Shown here piece after piece: positions 34,316 through 42,917 of a stretch of 64,000 nucleotides of DNA. This DNA is from Burkholderia cepacia. GTDB lineage: Bacteria; Pseudomonadota; Gammaproteobacteria; Burkholderiales; Burkholderiaceae. The notes beneath the pieces are model-generated. The model was given only the letters and a program-made list of their open reading frames with translations. It was not told the origin of the DNA and searched no databases. The first letter of the stretch is position 1; each line of letters starts with the position of its first letter. The position numbers and the translations under genes were made by a program. The stretch covers positions 1 to 64,000 of the forward strand of contig NZ_LDWR01000026.1 of assembly GCF_001039005.1 (NCBI RefSeq). The letters are read 5' to 3'.

Positions 34316-35590
34316 ATGAAGCAAAAGACCCAGGCGTGGTTCACGGTATTCCTGCTGTTTCTCGTGTACGGCATCAACTATCTCGACCGCGTCGCGCTGT
34401 CGATCGTCGCGCCGATCGTGCAGACCGATCTCGGCATCGACGCCGCGCAGATGGGTCTCGTCTTCAGCACGTTCTTCGTCGGTTATGCGCTGTTCAATTT
34501 CATCGGCGGCCTCGCGTCCGACCGGCTCGGGCCGAAGCTCGTGTACGTGCTGTCGGTCGGGCTCTGGTCGATCTTCTGCGGGATGACCGCGCTGACCGTC
34601 GGCTTCGTGAGCCTGCTGATCGTGCGGCTGCTGTTCGGCATGGCCGAAGGCCCGCTGTGCTCGGCCGCGAACAAGATGGTCAACAACTGGCTGCCGCGCG
34701 ACGCCGCCGCGACCGCGATGGGCCTGCTCAGCGCGGGCTCGCCGCTCGGCGGCGCGATCGCGGGGCCGATCGTCGGCCTGCTGGCCGCGCAGTTCGGCTG
34801 GCGGCCGGCGTTCTGGATCGTCTGCGCGATCGGGCTCGCGTGGGTCGTGCTGTGGATGGTGTCGACGTCGGATCGTCCCGCCGCACCGGTGAACGACGCG
34901 CCGCTCGTGACGGCCGCCGCCAGTACGAGCGACGGCGACGCATCGGCACCCGCGCGCACGCTGTCGCACTACGTGCGCCAGCCGCGCATCCTCGCCACGG
35001 CGGCCGCGTTCTTCAGCTACAACTACGTGCTGTTCTTCTTCCTGAGCTGGTTCCCGAGCTATCTCGTGCGCGCGCATCACCTCAACATCAAGGAGATGAG
35101 TGTCGCGACCGTCGTGCCCTGGCTCGTCGGCACGGTCGGCCTCGCGTGCGGCGGCGCCATCTCGGATGCGCTCTACCGGCTCACCGGCAACCTGCTGCTG
35201 TCGCGCCGGATCGTGCTCGTCACCTGCCTGCTCGGCGCGGGCGCCTGCGTCGCGATCGCGGGCACCGTGCAGTCGACGCAAGGCGCGGTCGCGCTGATGT
35301 CCGTGTCGCTGTTCTTCCTGTACGTCACCGGCGCGATCTACTGGGCGATCGTGCAGGATGTCGTGCACCCGTCGCGCGTCGGCGGCGTGAGCGGCTTCCT
35401 GCATTGCATGGGCAGCCTGTCGGGTGTGATCGGGCCGGCCGTGACCGGCCTCATCGTCGAACGCAGCGGCTCGTTCGCGGCCGCATTCGTGCTGGCCGGC
35501 GCGATCGCGCTGACGGGCGCCGTGCTCGCAGGCGTATTCGTACGCAACAGCCGGCCGTCGGAAGTTTTGCGCGAACGCGCGGCGCATTGA
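34316..35590 (+). CDS. MFS transporter, hexuronate/sugar-acid symporter type
   Basis: A 424-residue, 12-TM permease of the ACS family. MKQKTQAWFTVFLLFLVYGINYLDRVALSIVAP-type N-terminus (TM1 with NYLDR), RLLFGMAEGPLCSAANKMVNNWLPR and the large central loop match ExuT/GudP-like carriers. The ATG at 34316 follows AAGGAGA. It lies 93 bp after the uxuB-like gene and is expected to be cotranscribed. It is not closely alike to the permease at 27058, so the cluster may take up two related substrates. Its stop codon TGA abuts the TonB-receptor relic at 35589. Confidence 0.88.
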   Translation: MKQKTQAWFTVFLLFLVYGINYLDRVALSIVAPIVQTDLGIDAAQMGLVFSTFFVGYALFNFIGGLASDRLGPKLVYVLSVGLWSIFCGMTALTVGFVSLLIVRLLFGMAEGPLCSAANKMVNNWLPRDAAATAMGLLSAGSPLGGAIAGPIVGLLAAQFGWRPAFWIVCAIGLAWVVLWMVSTSDRPAAPVNDAPLVTAAASTSDGDASAPARTLSHYVRQPRILATAAAFFSYNYVLFFFLSWFPSYLVRAHHLNIKEMSVATVVPWLVGTVGLACGGAISDALYRLTGNLLLSRRIVLVTCLLGAGACVAIAGTVQSTQGAVALMSVSLFFLYVTGAIYWAIVQDVVHPSRVGGVSGFLHCMGSLSGVIGPAVTGLIVERSGSFAAAFVLAGAIALTGAVLAGVFVRNSRPSEVLRERAAH

Positions 35591-35681
35591 CGCTGCGCGG
35601 CTACGTGACCGTCGAAGCGTTCGCAGCCTGCGAAACCGCGATCGACAAGGTCACGACGCGCTGACAACGGTGTCGTTCTAA
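35589..35681 (+). pseudogene. Relic of a TonB-dependent receptor 3' end
   Basis: The frame after the MFS stop reads LRGYVTVEAFAACETAIDKV and then TTR, against LPGYVTVDAFAAYETTIGKF then PTR of the intact receptor at about 26826-26893. It then jumps to ACAACGGTGTCGTTCTAA, the receptor's last codons (TVSF, stop). About 115 bp between these blocks are missing. Clear homology and internal deletion make it a decayed 3' fragment of a paralogous or duplicated receptor, in the same orientation as the intact gene 8.6 kb to the left. Confidence 0.85.
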
Positions 35682-36081
35682 CGTCCTGACACGCGTGGGC
35701 CGACCCGCAAGCGGCGGCCCGCGCGCACCCCCCGCCTCGGTGCGCCGCCCGCTCTACGCGGCGGCTCGGCCCATCCTCTGCGCAGCATCCCGGCCGCGTC
35801 ATGATCGGTCACGGCAGGCGCATACGCGATGCGCCGGAAAATCGCTCGATATAGCGCCGGAATCCTGTTGACAGCCGGCCCGCGCGACACCTGACGCCGT
35901 CATTCGCATGCGTCCCCGGCAACAACTCCGATGAACGCGAAAATGCATCCCAGCGATGCAATTCCGTCTGATCGCGAACCGCATCGTACGCCGTATGATC
36001 CCCTCGCCGTTTCTCAAGGCCGCCCAATGCGCGCCGCCATCTTCATCCGCTTACGCGTTTCGCCACAACAACCCAGCGAAT
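35682..36081. other. Intergenic region upstream of Bcr/CflA-type gene
   Basis: About 400 bp, no supported gene. A 9-bp direct repeat GCGCCGGAA occurs at 35831 and 35854 (23-bp period), with a TTGACA hexamer at 35868-35873 that has no clear -10 partner. The region marks a shift to less G/C-biased sequence on its right. Confidence 0.45.
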
Positions 36082-37284
36082 ATGTCCAACTTCTCACTGA
36101 TACTCGTCGTCTCAATGTTGAGCGCCTTTGGCCTGATCGCGTCCGACGTCTACCTGCCCGCCATGCCATCGATGGCCCATGAATTTTCGATCGGTGCATG
36201 GCAGATGCCGCAGACGGTATCGGCCTACCTGATCGCGCTCGCCTGTGCCCAGCTGTTCTACGGCCCCCTCTCCGATCGATGGGGGCGCAAACCCGTGCTG
36301 ACGGTCGGGATCCTTCTGTACATTCTTGGCTCGATCGGCTGCGCAAGTGCCGGCGGCTTCGCGAGCTTTCTCGGATGGCGAGTGCTCGAGGCTCTCGGTG
36401 CGGCTTCCGGTCTCGTGATCGGCCGCGCAATCATCGCCGACACCTGCGATAAAAAGGAATCCGCAAAGGTCTACAGCATCGTGTATCCGCTCGTTTCGCT
36501 GTCTCCGGCGATCGCCCCGGCGATCGGCGGATATCTGGCCGCCTGGTTCGGATGGCGGAGCGATTTCATTTTCGTCGCCGTGTTTGGCGCAGTCGCGCTC
36601 GCGCTGGTCCAGCTTCTTCTGAAAGAAACGCGGCCGCCCGTCGCGCCGGGCCAACATCGCGCGGTTCCGCTGGCCGGTTTCTCCGACGTGCTCGGAGATC
36701 GCGTGTTCATCCGGTATACGCTCGTCGTCTGCGCAATCTATTGCGCGTGGTTCGTCTACCTGACGCAATCGCCCTTCATCTTTTCCGGCCTCGGTCTTTC
36801 GGAACAGCAAAGCGGCTGGCTTTATCTGCCGCTGACCGCCGGCATCATTTCCGCGAACATGATCTCGCGCCGCATGCTCGACCGGATGTCCTACGATTCG
36901 ATCGTCGTGGCCGGGGTGTGCTGCTTCGTCGCCGGCGGCGTTGCGTTCGCGTTGTGCGAGTCGTGGCAATTCAAAGGCATCATCGCAATCGTCTTGCCGA
37001 TGTTTCTCGTCAGCCTGTCAAACGGATCGTCGCTGTCACTCGCCGTCTCGGGCGCCATCGCGAGTGAACATGGGCGCGCCGCCACGGCGTCCGGACTGGT
37101 CGGCTTCTTCCAGATCGGCAGCGCGTCGCTCGCAGCCACCGTGTCCAGCGGACTGCTCGGTACCGGAAGCCACGTGCTGGCGACGGCGATTCCGTTCTTC
37201 GCGATCGTCGCCGCGGTCGCGATTGTCCCCCGCTGGTATGCCGCGCGGCGCACGCTCTCGATGCGCAAGACCCTGCCACGTTAA
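36082..37284 (+). CDS. Bcr/CflA-family multidrug MFS exporter
   Basis: A 400-residue, 12-TM drug:H+ antiporter of the Bcr/CflA (DHA1) family. Signature blocks: LIASDVYLPAMPSMAHEF at TM1, AQLFYGPLSDRWGRKPVL (motif A), RVLEALGAASGLVIGRAIIAD and LSPAIAPAIGGYLAAWFGWR (motif C). The ATG at 36082 gives the usual family length; longer versions add a non-family leader. It is convergent with the LysR gene (34 bp between) and may export a product of the neighbouring operon or an antibiotic; both are inferences. Codon use is less G/C-biased than in the first 35 kb. Confidence 0.88.
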   Translation: MSNFSLILVVSMLSAFGLIASDVYLPAMPSMAHEFSIGAWQMPQTVSAYLIALACAQLFYGPLSDRWGRKPVLTVGILLYILGSIGCASAGGFASFLGWRVLEALGAASGLVIGRAIIADTCDKKESAKVYSIVYPLVSLSPAIAPAIGGYLAAWFGWRSDFIFVAVFGAVALALVQLLLKETRPPVAPGQHRAVPLAGFSDVLGDRVFIRYTLVVCAIYCAWFVYLTQSPFIFSGLGLSEQQSGWLYLPLTAGIISANMISRRMLDRMSYDSIVVAGVCCFVAGGVAFALCESWQFKGIIAIVLPMFLVSLSNGSSLSLAVSGAIASEHGRAATASGLVGFFQIGSASLAATVSSGLLGTGSHVLATAIPFFAIVAAVAIVPRWYAARRTLSMRKTLPR

Positions 37285-37317
37285 ACACTCGGCCTTGCAC
37301 CGACGAGATCCCGGCCG

Positions 37318-38193
37318 TTATCGATACCGGTCGAACGAAGCAGCGATCTCGTCGGTGACCGCCCGAACGCGCGCCGTCCGGTTCAGGTCCGTATGCGATA
37401 CGAGCCAGACCTGGTACGGCACGGTTCGAGTCCTGTCGGGCCAGATGCGCACGAGCGAATCGTCCGCCTGCGCCATATATACCGGGAGCTCGCCTATTCC
37501 GATGCCCGACCGGATCGAGGTCGCCAGCATCAGGCTCGAACTCACTTGTGCGACGACGCGCCCTTGTTCCATCGACTCGCCGCATAGCGAGAGCCCCTGG
37601 TTGGACGTGATGGAGGGCTGGTAGACCACCAGATCATGGCCTTCGAAAGCAGCCCCGATCGCGGGGGCACCACGCGCATCCAGATACTCGCGACTCGCGA
37701 ACAGCCCGACCTCCCATTCGGCCAGCTTCCGGCGGACAAGATCGGGATTTTCCGGCATCACGGTTCGAATCGCGAGATCCGCATCACGTCGCGTCAGGTT
37801 GAGCACCTGCACGGAAGTCGTCAGGACCACGTGTATCCCGGGATATTTCCGCCGTAACGCCCGTATTGCGGGAACGACAAAATCCATCGCCAGGGAATCG
37901 GTTGTCGTCACCCGAACCTCGCCTTCGAGCCGGTCGTCCGAGCCATGCGCCCGGCGCTCGAACTCGCATGCCGCTCGCTCCATCTCTTCCGCGGCCTGCA
38001 GCGAATGCTCGCCGATCTGCGTCACGACATAGCCGGACGACGTCTTGAGAAACAGCTTCGCACCCAGCGCCTTCTCGAGTGCCGTCAGCCGCCGCCCCAC
38101 GGTTGCCTGATCGACATCGAGAAAAACTGCAGCCTCGCGCAGCGTCCCGGCGCGATGAACTGCCAAAAAGACGCGTGCATCGTCCCAATTCAT
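37318..38193 (-). CDS. LysR-family transcriptional regulator
   Basis: A 291-residue regulator. The N-terminal winged helix is WDDARVFLAVHRAGTLREAA, FLDVDQATVGRRLTALEKAL, GAKLFLKTS; the substrate domain contains RLEGEVRVTTTDSLAMDFVV and VLNLTRRDADLAIRT. The ATG at 38193 is the normal LysR start. It is divergent from the ThDP-enzyme operon across 223 bp that contain an inverted repeat TTGCAT-N7-ATGCAA at 38223, typical of LysR sites. It is therefore the probable activator of the operon at 38417-43337. The effector is unknown. Confidence 0.88.
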   Translation of the reverse strand: MNWDDARVFLAVHRAGTLREAAVFLDVDQATVGRRLTALEKALGAKLFLKTSSGYVVTQIGEHSLQAAEEMERAACEFERRAHGSDDRLEGEVRVTTTDSLAMDFVVPAIRALRRKYPGIHVVLTTSVQVLNLTRRDADLAIRTVMPENPDLVRRKLAEWEVGLFASREYLDARGAPAIGAAFEGHDLVVYQPSITSNQGLSLCGESMEQGRVVAQVSSSLMLATSIRSGIGIGELPVYMAQADDSLVRIWPDRTRTVPYQVWLVSHTDLNRTARVRAVTDEIAASFDRYR

Positions 38194-38222
38194 GAATAAC
38201 GTTCTCTCTCGGTAAAGCACTT

Positions 38223-38241
38223 TTGCATTCTTTGGATGCAA
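38223..38241. promoter_or_regulatory. LysR-type operator candidate
   Basis: TTGCAT and ATGCAA form a perfect 6-bp inverted repeat with a 7-nt centre (19 bp in all), 30 bp upstream of the LysR start and 176 bp upstream of the divergent operon. It fits the T-N11-A dyad of LysR sites. Confidence 0.55.
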
Positions 38242-38416
38242 TTATACAAGTTGAGCCCATGCTCTCCAACAGAGATAATCAGGCCCCCGTATCAAACGGT
38301 ATATCGCGGCATTCCGGCAACCGTGATTTCCCTCGCCATATCGAGGGATTTAAAAATACAGCCGGTGTATTCGACTCGCATAGATCGTTTCAGATCGAAA
38401 GAACAAGCATAAAAAG

Positions 38417-40252
38417 ATGGAAAAGGCAACTCACATTCCGGCCCGATGCGACGTTTCGGGAAGCGTTATGAATCTCCTCCGGTCGCTGCACATCGACCAC
38501 ATTTTTCTGGTCCCCGGAAAGATGGTTTATCCGTTGCTTGACGCGATGGACAAGACGCCAGAAATTCGTGGCATCGTTGCCGCGCACGAGACCGGCAGTG
38601 CCTTCATGGCCGACGGTTACGCACGAGCCAGTCGCAAGTTCGGTGTGTGTCTCGCCATCTCCGGGCCCGGCACGATGAATCTCGTTCCCGGCATGGCCGC
38701 CGCCCTCGCCGATCGGATCCCGGTTCTCTATCTTGCCGGCGGCATATCGTCCAACGCCGAGGGAAAAGGTGCGTTCCAGGACGGTACGCTGGGAGGCATC
38801 GCCGAAAGCAGCGTGGTGCAAAGTCTCGTCGACGACATTGTCGAACTGAAAAACAAGCACAACCTTCTGGCGGAAATGCGTCGGGCTACCGACGGTCTGA
38901 ACTGGATGCGACGTGCCCGTTCGTTCATCAGCATCCCGCTCGACGTTCAGCAGCAACCGGTGCCGGTCCCGCTCGATCGAATGCAACGCCCCTACGCCCA
39001 AAGCATCGTGGACGTGAACCACGTCCCGGCCAACCCGGTCGCGGTGCAAGCACTTTGCAAGCAATATCTCTTTCAGGAAAAAAAGGTCGCATTTCTCGTC
39101 GGTGGTCGCGGAAACGATCCGGAAACTGCCCAGGTCCTGCTCAAGGTTGCCGAACGATTCAATATTCCGGTTGCGACAACTCTGTCCGGAAAAGGCGCCT
39201 TTCCCGAGCGGCACCCCCTTGCGTTGGGTGTTTATGGATTTTCCGGGCACACGCGAGCGGTACAACTGATCAACTCAAACGATCTCGATGCACTCGTCGT
39301 ACTTGGTTGCGATCTCAATCAACGCGACAGTCTGAATTGGAGCGACAAGCTGAGCGCCGGCAAGGAGCTCATCATTTTCGACGACAGCTTCGATGCGCCG
39401 GCAACCGGCCACGTTCCGAGTCGAAGCATTTTCTCCGGCATTACCGCGACCATTCGAATGCTCGCGCATATGCCGGCGGGATCCGCACAGGAATTCCAGG
39501 CGGCATTCGCCCACCGGGATGCGTGGCTCGAGCGTGTCAGGCACGTTCCGCTTTACGATCATCGCTTCGAACCTACGTCGATCGGAAGCGCTTCCGATTC
39601 ACTTTCTCTCTATCCGGGTGACGTCGTCCGACGGCTCTGCAACCTCGTGCCCGACGACACCAACGTTGTCGTCGATTCAGGCGCGCATCGGATCTTCATG
39701 GCGCACTACTGGCTCTCGTCAGGCCTCGGAAACTACTTCTCGTCGAGCGCGCTTGCCCCGATGGGTTGGGCAGTCGCAGCCGGGATTGGTGTCAAGCTCG
39801 CCGCCCCGCATCGCCCCTGCCTCGTGGTCACCGGGGACGGCTGCATGCTGATGCACGGAATGGAGATTCAAACCGCAGCCCGTTACGGGATCAAGGTGAT
39901 CTTTATCGTCCTGAACAACTCCGCTCACGGTGCGATTCACATCGACGCCATCACCAAGCGAACCGTCGCGGAGCAGTTCAGCAAGTTGCCTCGCCACGAC
40001 TGGACACGGTTCGCCGAATCGGTGGGCGTGCCGGCACGCCAGGTCGATTGCCTGGCCGGGCTCGAGCAGGCCGTCGGCGACGCATTGGCATGCGACGGGC
40101 CCTTCGTCATTGAAGTGGCCGTCGGTGTCTTCCCTTCGCCAAACCGTTACTACGCCGAATCCTCGACGGCAGCACAAACGAAGCACGAGAAGGTCGACGC
40201 ATTTGCCACTTCGCCTGCCGCAGCAATCGACACCCCCGAGTGCATCGATTGA
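38417..40252 (+). CDS. Acetolactate synthase-like thiamine-diphosphate enzyme
   Basis: A 611-residue ThDP-dependent enzyme of the acetolactate synthase/pyruvate oxidase superfamily. The N-terminal PYR domain has AAHETGSAFMADGYARA with the cofactor-activating Glu (residue 58). The middle domain has FLVGGRGNDPETAQVLLKVA. The C-terminal PP domain has the ThDP/Mg motif GDGCMLMHGMEIQTAARY ... LNN near residues 465-495. It should ligate or cleave a 2-keto acid. It is unlike housekeeping IlvB/IlvI: no IlvN subunit gene follows, and the tail of about 35 residues is Ala/Thr-rich. First gene of an operon with cupin, ABM, MFS and DoxX genes. The product is not predictable. Confidence 0.82.
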   Translation: MEKATHIPARCDVSGSVMNLLRSLHIDHIFLVPGKMVYPLLDAMDKTPEIRGIVAAHETGSAFMADGYARASRKFGVCLAISGPGTMNLVPGMAAALADRIPVLYLAGGISSNAEGKGAFQDGTLGGIAESSVVQSLVDDIVELKNKHNLLAEMRRATDGLNWMRRARSFISIPLDVQQQPVPVPLDRMQRPYAQSIVDVNHVPANPVAVQALCKQYLFQEKKVAFLVGGRGNDPETAQVLLKVAERFNIPVATTLSGKGAFPERHPLALGVYGFSGHTRAVQLINSNDLDALVVLGCDLNQRDSLNWSDKLSAGKELIIFDDSFDAPATGHVPSRSIFSGITATIRMLAHMPAGSAQEFQAAFAHRDAWLERVRHVPLYDHRFEPTSIGSASDSLSLYPGDVVRRLCNLVPDDTNVVVDSGAHRIFMAHYWLSSGLGNYFSSSALAPMGWAVAAGIGVKLAAPHRPCLVVTGDGCMLMHGMEIQTAARYGIKVIFIVLNNSAHGAIHIDAITKRTVAEQFSKLPRHDWTRFAESVGVPARQVDCLAGLEQAVGDALACDGPFVIEVAVGVFPSPNRYYAESSTAAQTKHEKVDAFATSPAAAIDTPECID

Positions 40253-40290
40253 TGTTGAAAGAACCTGAACGATACGGGACGTTGGAAAGA

Positions 40291-40728
40291 ATGAACCAGA
40301 CGAAGTGGCCCATCCGTTTTCTGGCGGCTGCAATCAGTGCGCTGTCACTCGCATCCGGCGCGCAAGCGTCCGAGGAAGGGGTGACGGTCGTGCCGCTCGC
40401 GCACACATCGCAATCATGGGATGGTGCCTACTACACGCATTATCCGGAAGGTACGCCGCTCATCGACGTGCAGCACGTGCGAATCCCTGCTCACACGACG
40501 CTTCCGTGGCATAGCCACGGTGTGGTCAACGCCGTCTATCTGTTGAGCGGCAAGCTCACTGTCGAGAAAAAGAACGGTGAATCCCGGACGACGTTTACCG
40601 CGGGACAGGTCATCGCGGACACCGTCGGAACAATTCACCACGGCTATACGACCGACGAACCGGCCGAGATGGTCGTGTTCTTTGCCGGCGCCAAGGGGCA
40701 ACCCCTGCGCACCCTGGAACAAAACTGA
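40291..40728 (+). CDS. Secreted cupin-domain protein
   Basis: A 145-residue exported single-domain cupin. The signal peptide is FLAAAISALSLASGAQAS, with cleavage after AQA near residue 28. The cupin beta-barrel carries the metal motif VRIPAHTTLPWHSHGVVNAVYLL-type block (His-x-His, then Glu-less variant) and IADTVGTIHHGYTTDEPAEM with a second pair of histidines. The ATG follows GGAAAGA; an upstream ATG would add a leader that breaks the signal peptide. It lies 38 bp after the ThDP gene. Cupins of this size can be isomerases, dioxygenases or metal/ligand binders, so no reaction is assigned. Confidence 0.78.
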   Translation: MNQTKWPIRFLAAAISALSLASGAQASEEGVTVVPLAHTSQSWDGAYYTHYPEGTPLIDVQHVRIPAHTTLPWHSHGVVNAVYLLSGKLTVEKKNGESRTTFTAGQVIADTVGTIHHGYTTDEPAEMVVFFAGAKGQPLRTLEQN

Positions 40729-40745
40729 CTCAAAGAGCATAGAGC

Positions 40746-41036
40746 ATGTCTGAAATCGTCGTTATCTCCATCAACGTAGCGAAGACCGGAAAGGAAGCCG
40801 AGCTCGAAGCGCTACTGAGCAGCCTCGTCGCCCCGACCCAAAGCGACCCGGGCATGATCCGCTACGAACTCAGTCGCGACCTGCGGAATCCCGGCATCTT
40901 CGTCTTCCACGAGATCTGGGAAAGTCAGGAAGCGCTCGACGGGCACCTGAATACGCCGCATATCGCCACCTACCGCGCGCTTGTTCCGGATCTCGTCGAG
41001 CGCAAGGAATTGCTCATCACCAGAAAGGTCCAGTAA
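40746..41036 (+). CDS. Antibiotic biosynthesis monooxygenase (ABM) family protein
   Basis: A 96-residue dimeric ferredoxin-fold protein. Features of the ABM family: VVISINVAKTGKEAELEALL, GMIRYELSRDLRNPGIFVFHEIW, ESQEALDGHLNTPHIATY with the conserved His. Members are cofactor-free quinone-forming monooxygenases or small scavenging enzymes. It lies 17 bp after the cupin gene, so it is in the same message. In this operon it could oxidise a phenolic or reactive electrophile, but the substrate is unknown. Confidence 0.82.
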   Translation: MSEIVVISINVAKTGKEAELEALLSSLVAPTQSDPGMIRYELSRDLRNPGIFVFHEIWESQEALDGHLNTPHIATYRALVPDLVERKELLITRKVQ

Positions 41037-41185
41037 CGCATACGGATGTGTGAAGGAACGCCGGTTCCGGAGACGGCTCGGCTTCCTTGCATCCTCTCTC
41101 GCTTCCATCGGGTTGTATCTCCCTCCCCGATCTCCATCGCGTCAACCCGCTATCCCGGACCGCGACCGATCCGAATCAAAGCACC

Positions 41186-42859
41186 ATGCAATCCCCAGCC
41201 AAAACGCCGGCTACCGTCGGCGCGTCGTCTCTTGTTCCGGCAGAACTGCCCTCCGTCTCCGCCATACCCACGCCATCCGCATCGCCACGCCCGTTCGGTC
41301 AGTCGCTGGCCGCCATGACAGGTATCGGGATCGTCAATATGCTCGTCGCGCTCGATCAAACCACCGTCAGCACGGCGCTGCCACAGATCGTCGCAACATT
41401 GGGCGGCTTCGAGTGGTACACGTGGATAGCGACCGCGTATCTGTTGACGTCGTTGATTACCGTACCGATTTTCGGTCGACTGGGTGACTACTACGGCCGC
41501 AAACCATTCGTCATCGGCGCAATCGCGACGTTTACCGCGGCCTCCGTCCTGTGTGCATCCGCCCCGAACATGGCTGCGCTCGTCGCCGCACGAGCGCTTC
41601 AGGGCATCGGTGCCGGGATGATGACGGGGACCGCGTTCGCCTCCATACCGGATCTGTTTCCCGCGCCACTGGAACGCGCCCGATGGCAGGTCGTACTCGC
41701 TGCGGCATATGGCATCGGTACCGCCGCGGGGCCGTCTCTTGGCGGATGGCTGACCGATCAATACGGCTGGCGCTCGACATTCCTGATCAACTTGCCGGTC
41801 GGGTTCGCGGCGCTCTACTTCACACAACGCTATCTCCCGCGCCTCGCCCCGTCGTCGGGAACGCGAATCCGTATCGACATCGCCGGAGCGCTGGTGCTCT
41901 CCTTGTTGCTGGGATGCATGTTGTTCGCGTTCAGCAGCGAGCTTGGCGAAGCGTCGACACAACTGCGCTGCATCGCAATCGCCAGCCTGCCCGTGCTTGT
42001 CGCATTGTTCGTGCGTTGCGAACGACGCGCAGCAGCACCGCTGGTACCCCTCGACCTGCTGCGCAATCGACGCATCCTGACGTTGCTCGGGCTTTCGTTT
42101 CTGACCGGCGCGGTGATGTTTTCGACGATCTTCTATGCGCCATTGCTGCTCCAGAGCGGCTTCGGACTGTCCGCTACGGCGGCAGGCAGGCTATCGACGC
42201 CGCTCGCCGGGTCGATAGCCGTCGGCAGTCTGTTCAACACGGCAATCGTCACACGCGTCGAGCGTCCTGCGATCATCGTGCTCACCGGCTTCTCGATGCT
42301 CGTGCTCGCCTGCTACGGCTTGTCGCTCGTCGCGCTGACGAACACGCATGCGCTTCTGATCGTTTCGTTGTTCGGGGCGGGCGTCGGCCTGGGGCTTATC
42401 CTCAACAACGTCAACATCTTCACGCAGGAGATCGCGGGAAAAACACGTGTCGGTATCGCGACATCGCTCATCCAGTCCACACGGATGATCGGCGGGATGG
42501 TGGGGCTATCCACGCTCGGCGCCTGGGTATCGGCCCACTACAAGGTCGGTACGGTTCAAGCACTGAACACCCTGGGCGTGACGACTGTCGACCAGCACCT
42601 GAACAGCCTGCTGGGAGACCCCCAACTGCTCATCGACCCAAAGAAGCAGTCCGCGATCATCGATTCGATGGCCGGCGCGCCGTTCGCTGGCCAGCACGTC
42701 ATCGACGCGTTGCGCAGTGTCTTCAGCGACGTCCTGCACACCGGATTCCAACTGACCGCAGGAGCCGCCCTCGTCGCCCTTCTGACCACGCTCACCATTC
42801 TCGAAGTCCGGTTCGGCTCAGCGCCGAACAACGACGATGCGCGTCACAACGCAACGTAA
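41186..42859 (+). CDS. DHA2 (EmrB/QacA) family MFS exporter, 14 TM
   Basis: A 557-residue drug:H+ antiporter with 14 predicted helices. Motifs: IVNMLVALDQTTVSTALPQI at TM1 (the DHA2 ALDxTIV/VALP signature), YLLTSLITVPIFGRLGDYYG (motif A) and AAYGIGTAAGPSLGGWLTD (motif C). A Ser/Pro-rich cytoplasmic tail of about 40 residues precedes TM1. The start at 41186 has no strong ribosome site, and an earlier in-frame ATG at 41087 would extend the leader. It is the fourth gene of the operon and probably exports the operon's product or a toxic substrate. There is no EmrA partner. Confidence 0.88.
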   Translation: MQSPAKTPATVGASSLVPAELPSVSAIPTPSASPRPFGQSLAAMTGIGIVNMLVALDQTTVSTALPQIVATLGGFEWYTWIATAYLLTSLITVPIFGRLGDYYGRKPFVIGAIATFTAASVLCASAPNMAALVAARALQGIGAGMMTGTAFASIPDLFPAPLERARWQVVLAAAYGIGTAAGPSLGGWLTDQYGWRSTFLINLPVGFAALYFTQRYLPRLAPSSGTRIRIDIAGALVLSLLLGCMLFAFSSELGEASTQLRCIAIASLPVLVALFVRCERRAAAPLVPLDLLRNRRILTLLGLSFLTGAVMFSTIFYAPLLLQSGFGLSATAAGRLSTPLAGSIAVGSLFNTAIVTRVERPAIIVLTGFSMLVLACYGLSLVALTNTHALLIVSLFGAGVGLGLILNNVNIFTQEIAGKTRVGIATSLIQSTRMIGGMVGLSTLGAWVSAHYKVGTVQALNTLGVTTVDQHLNSLLGDPQLLIDPKKQSAIIDSMAGAPFAGQHVIDALRSVFSDVLHTGFQLTAGAALVALLTTLTILEVRFGSAPNNDDARHNAT

Positions 42860-42917
42860 AACATCTGCGACCTGCACGCTCCCGAGTGTGCGCCGGTCGC
42901 TTGCGCCTTCTTGAGCC

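Noticed and set aside
38417-40252. Housekeeping acetolactate synthase (IlvB/IlvI)
   Set aside because: No small-subunit gene next to it and the operon context is unrelated to branched-chain synthesis, so only the superfamily is assigned.
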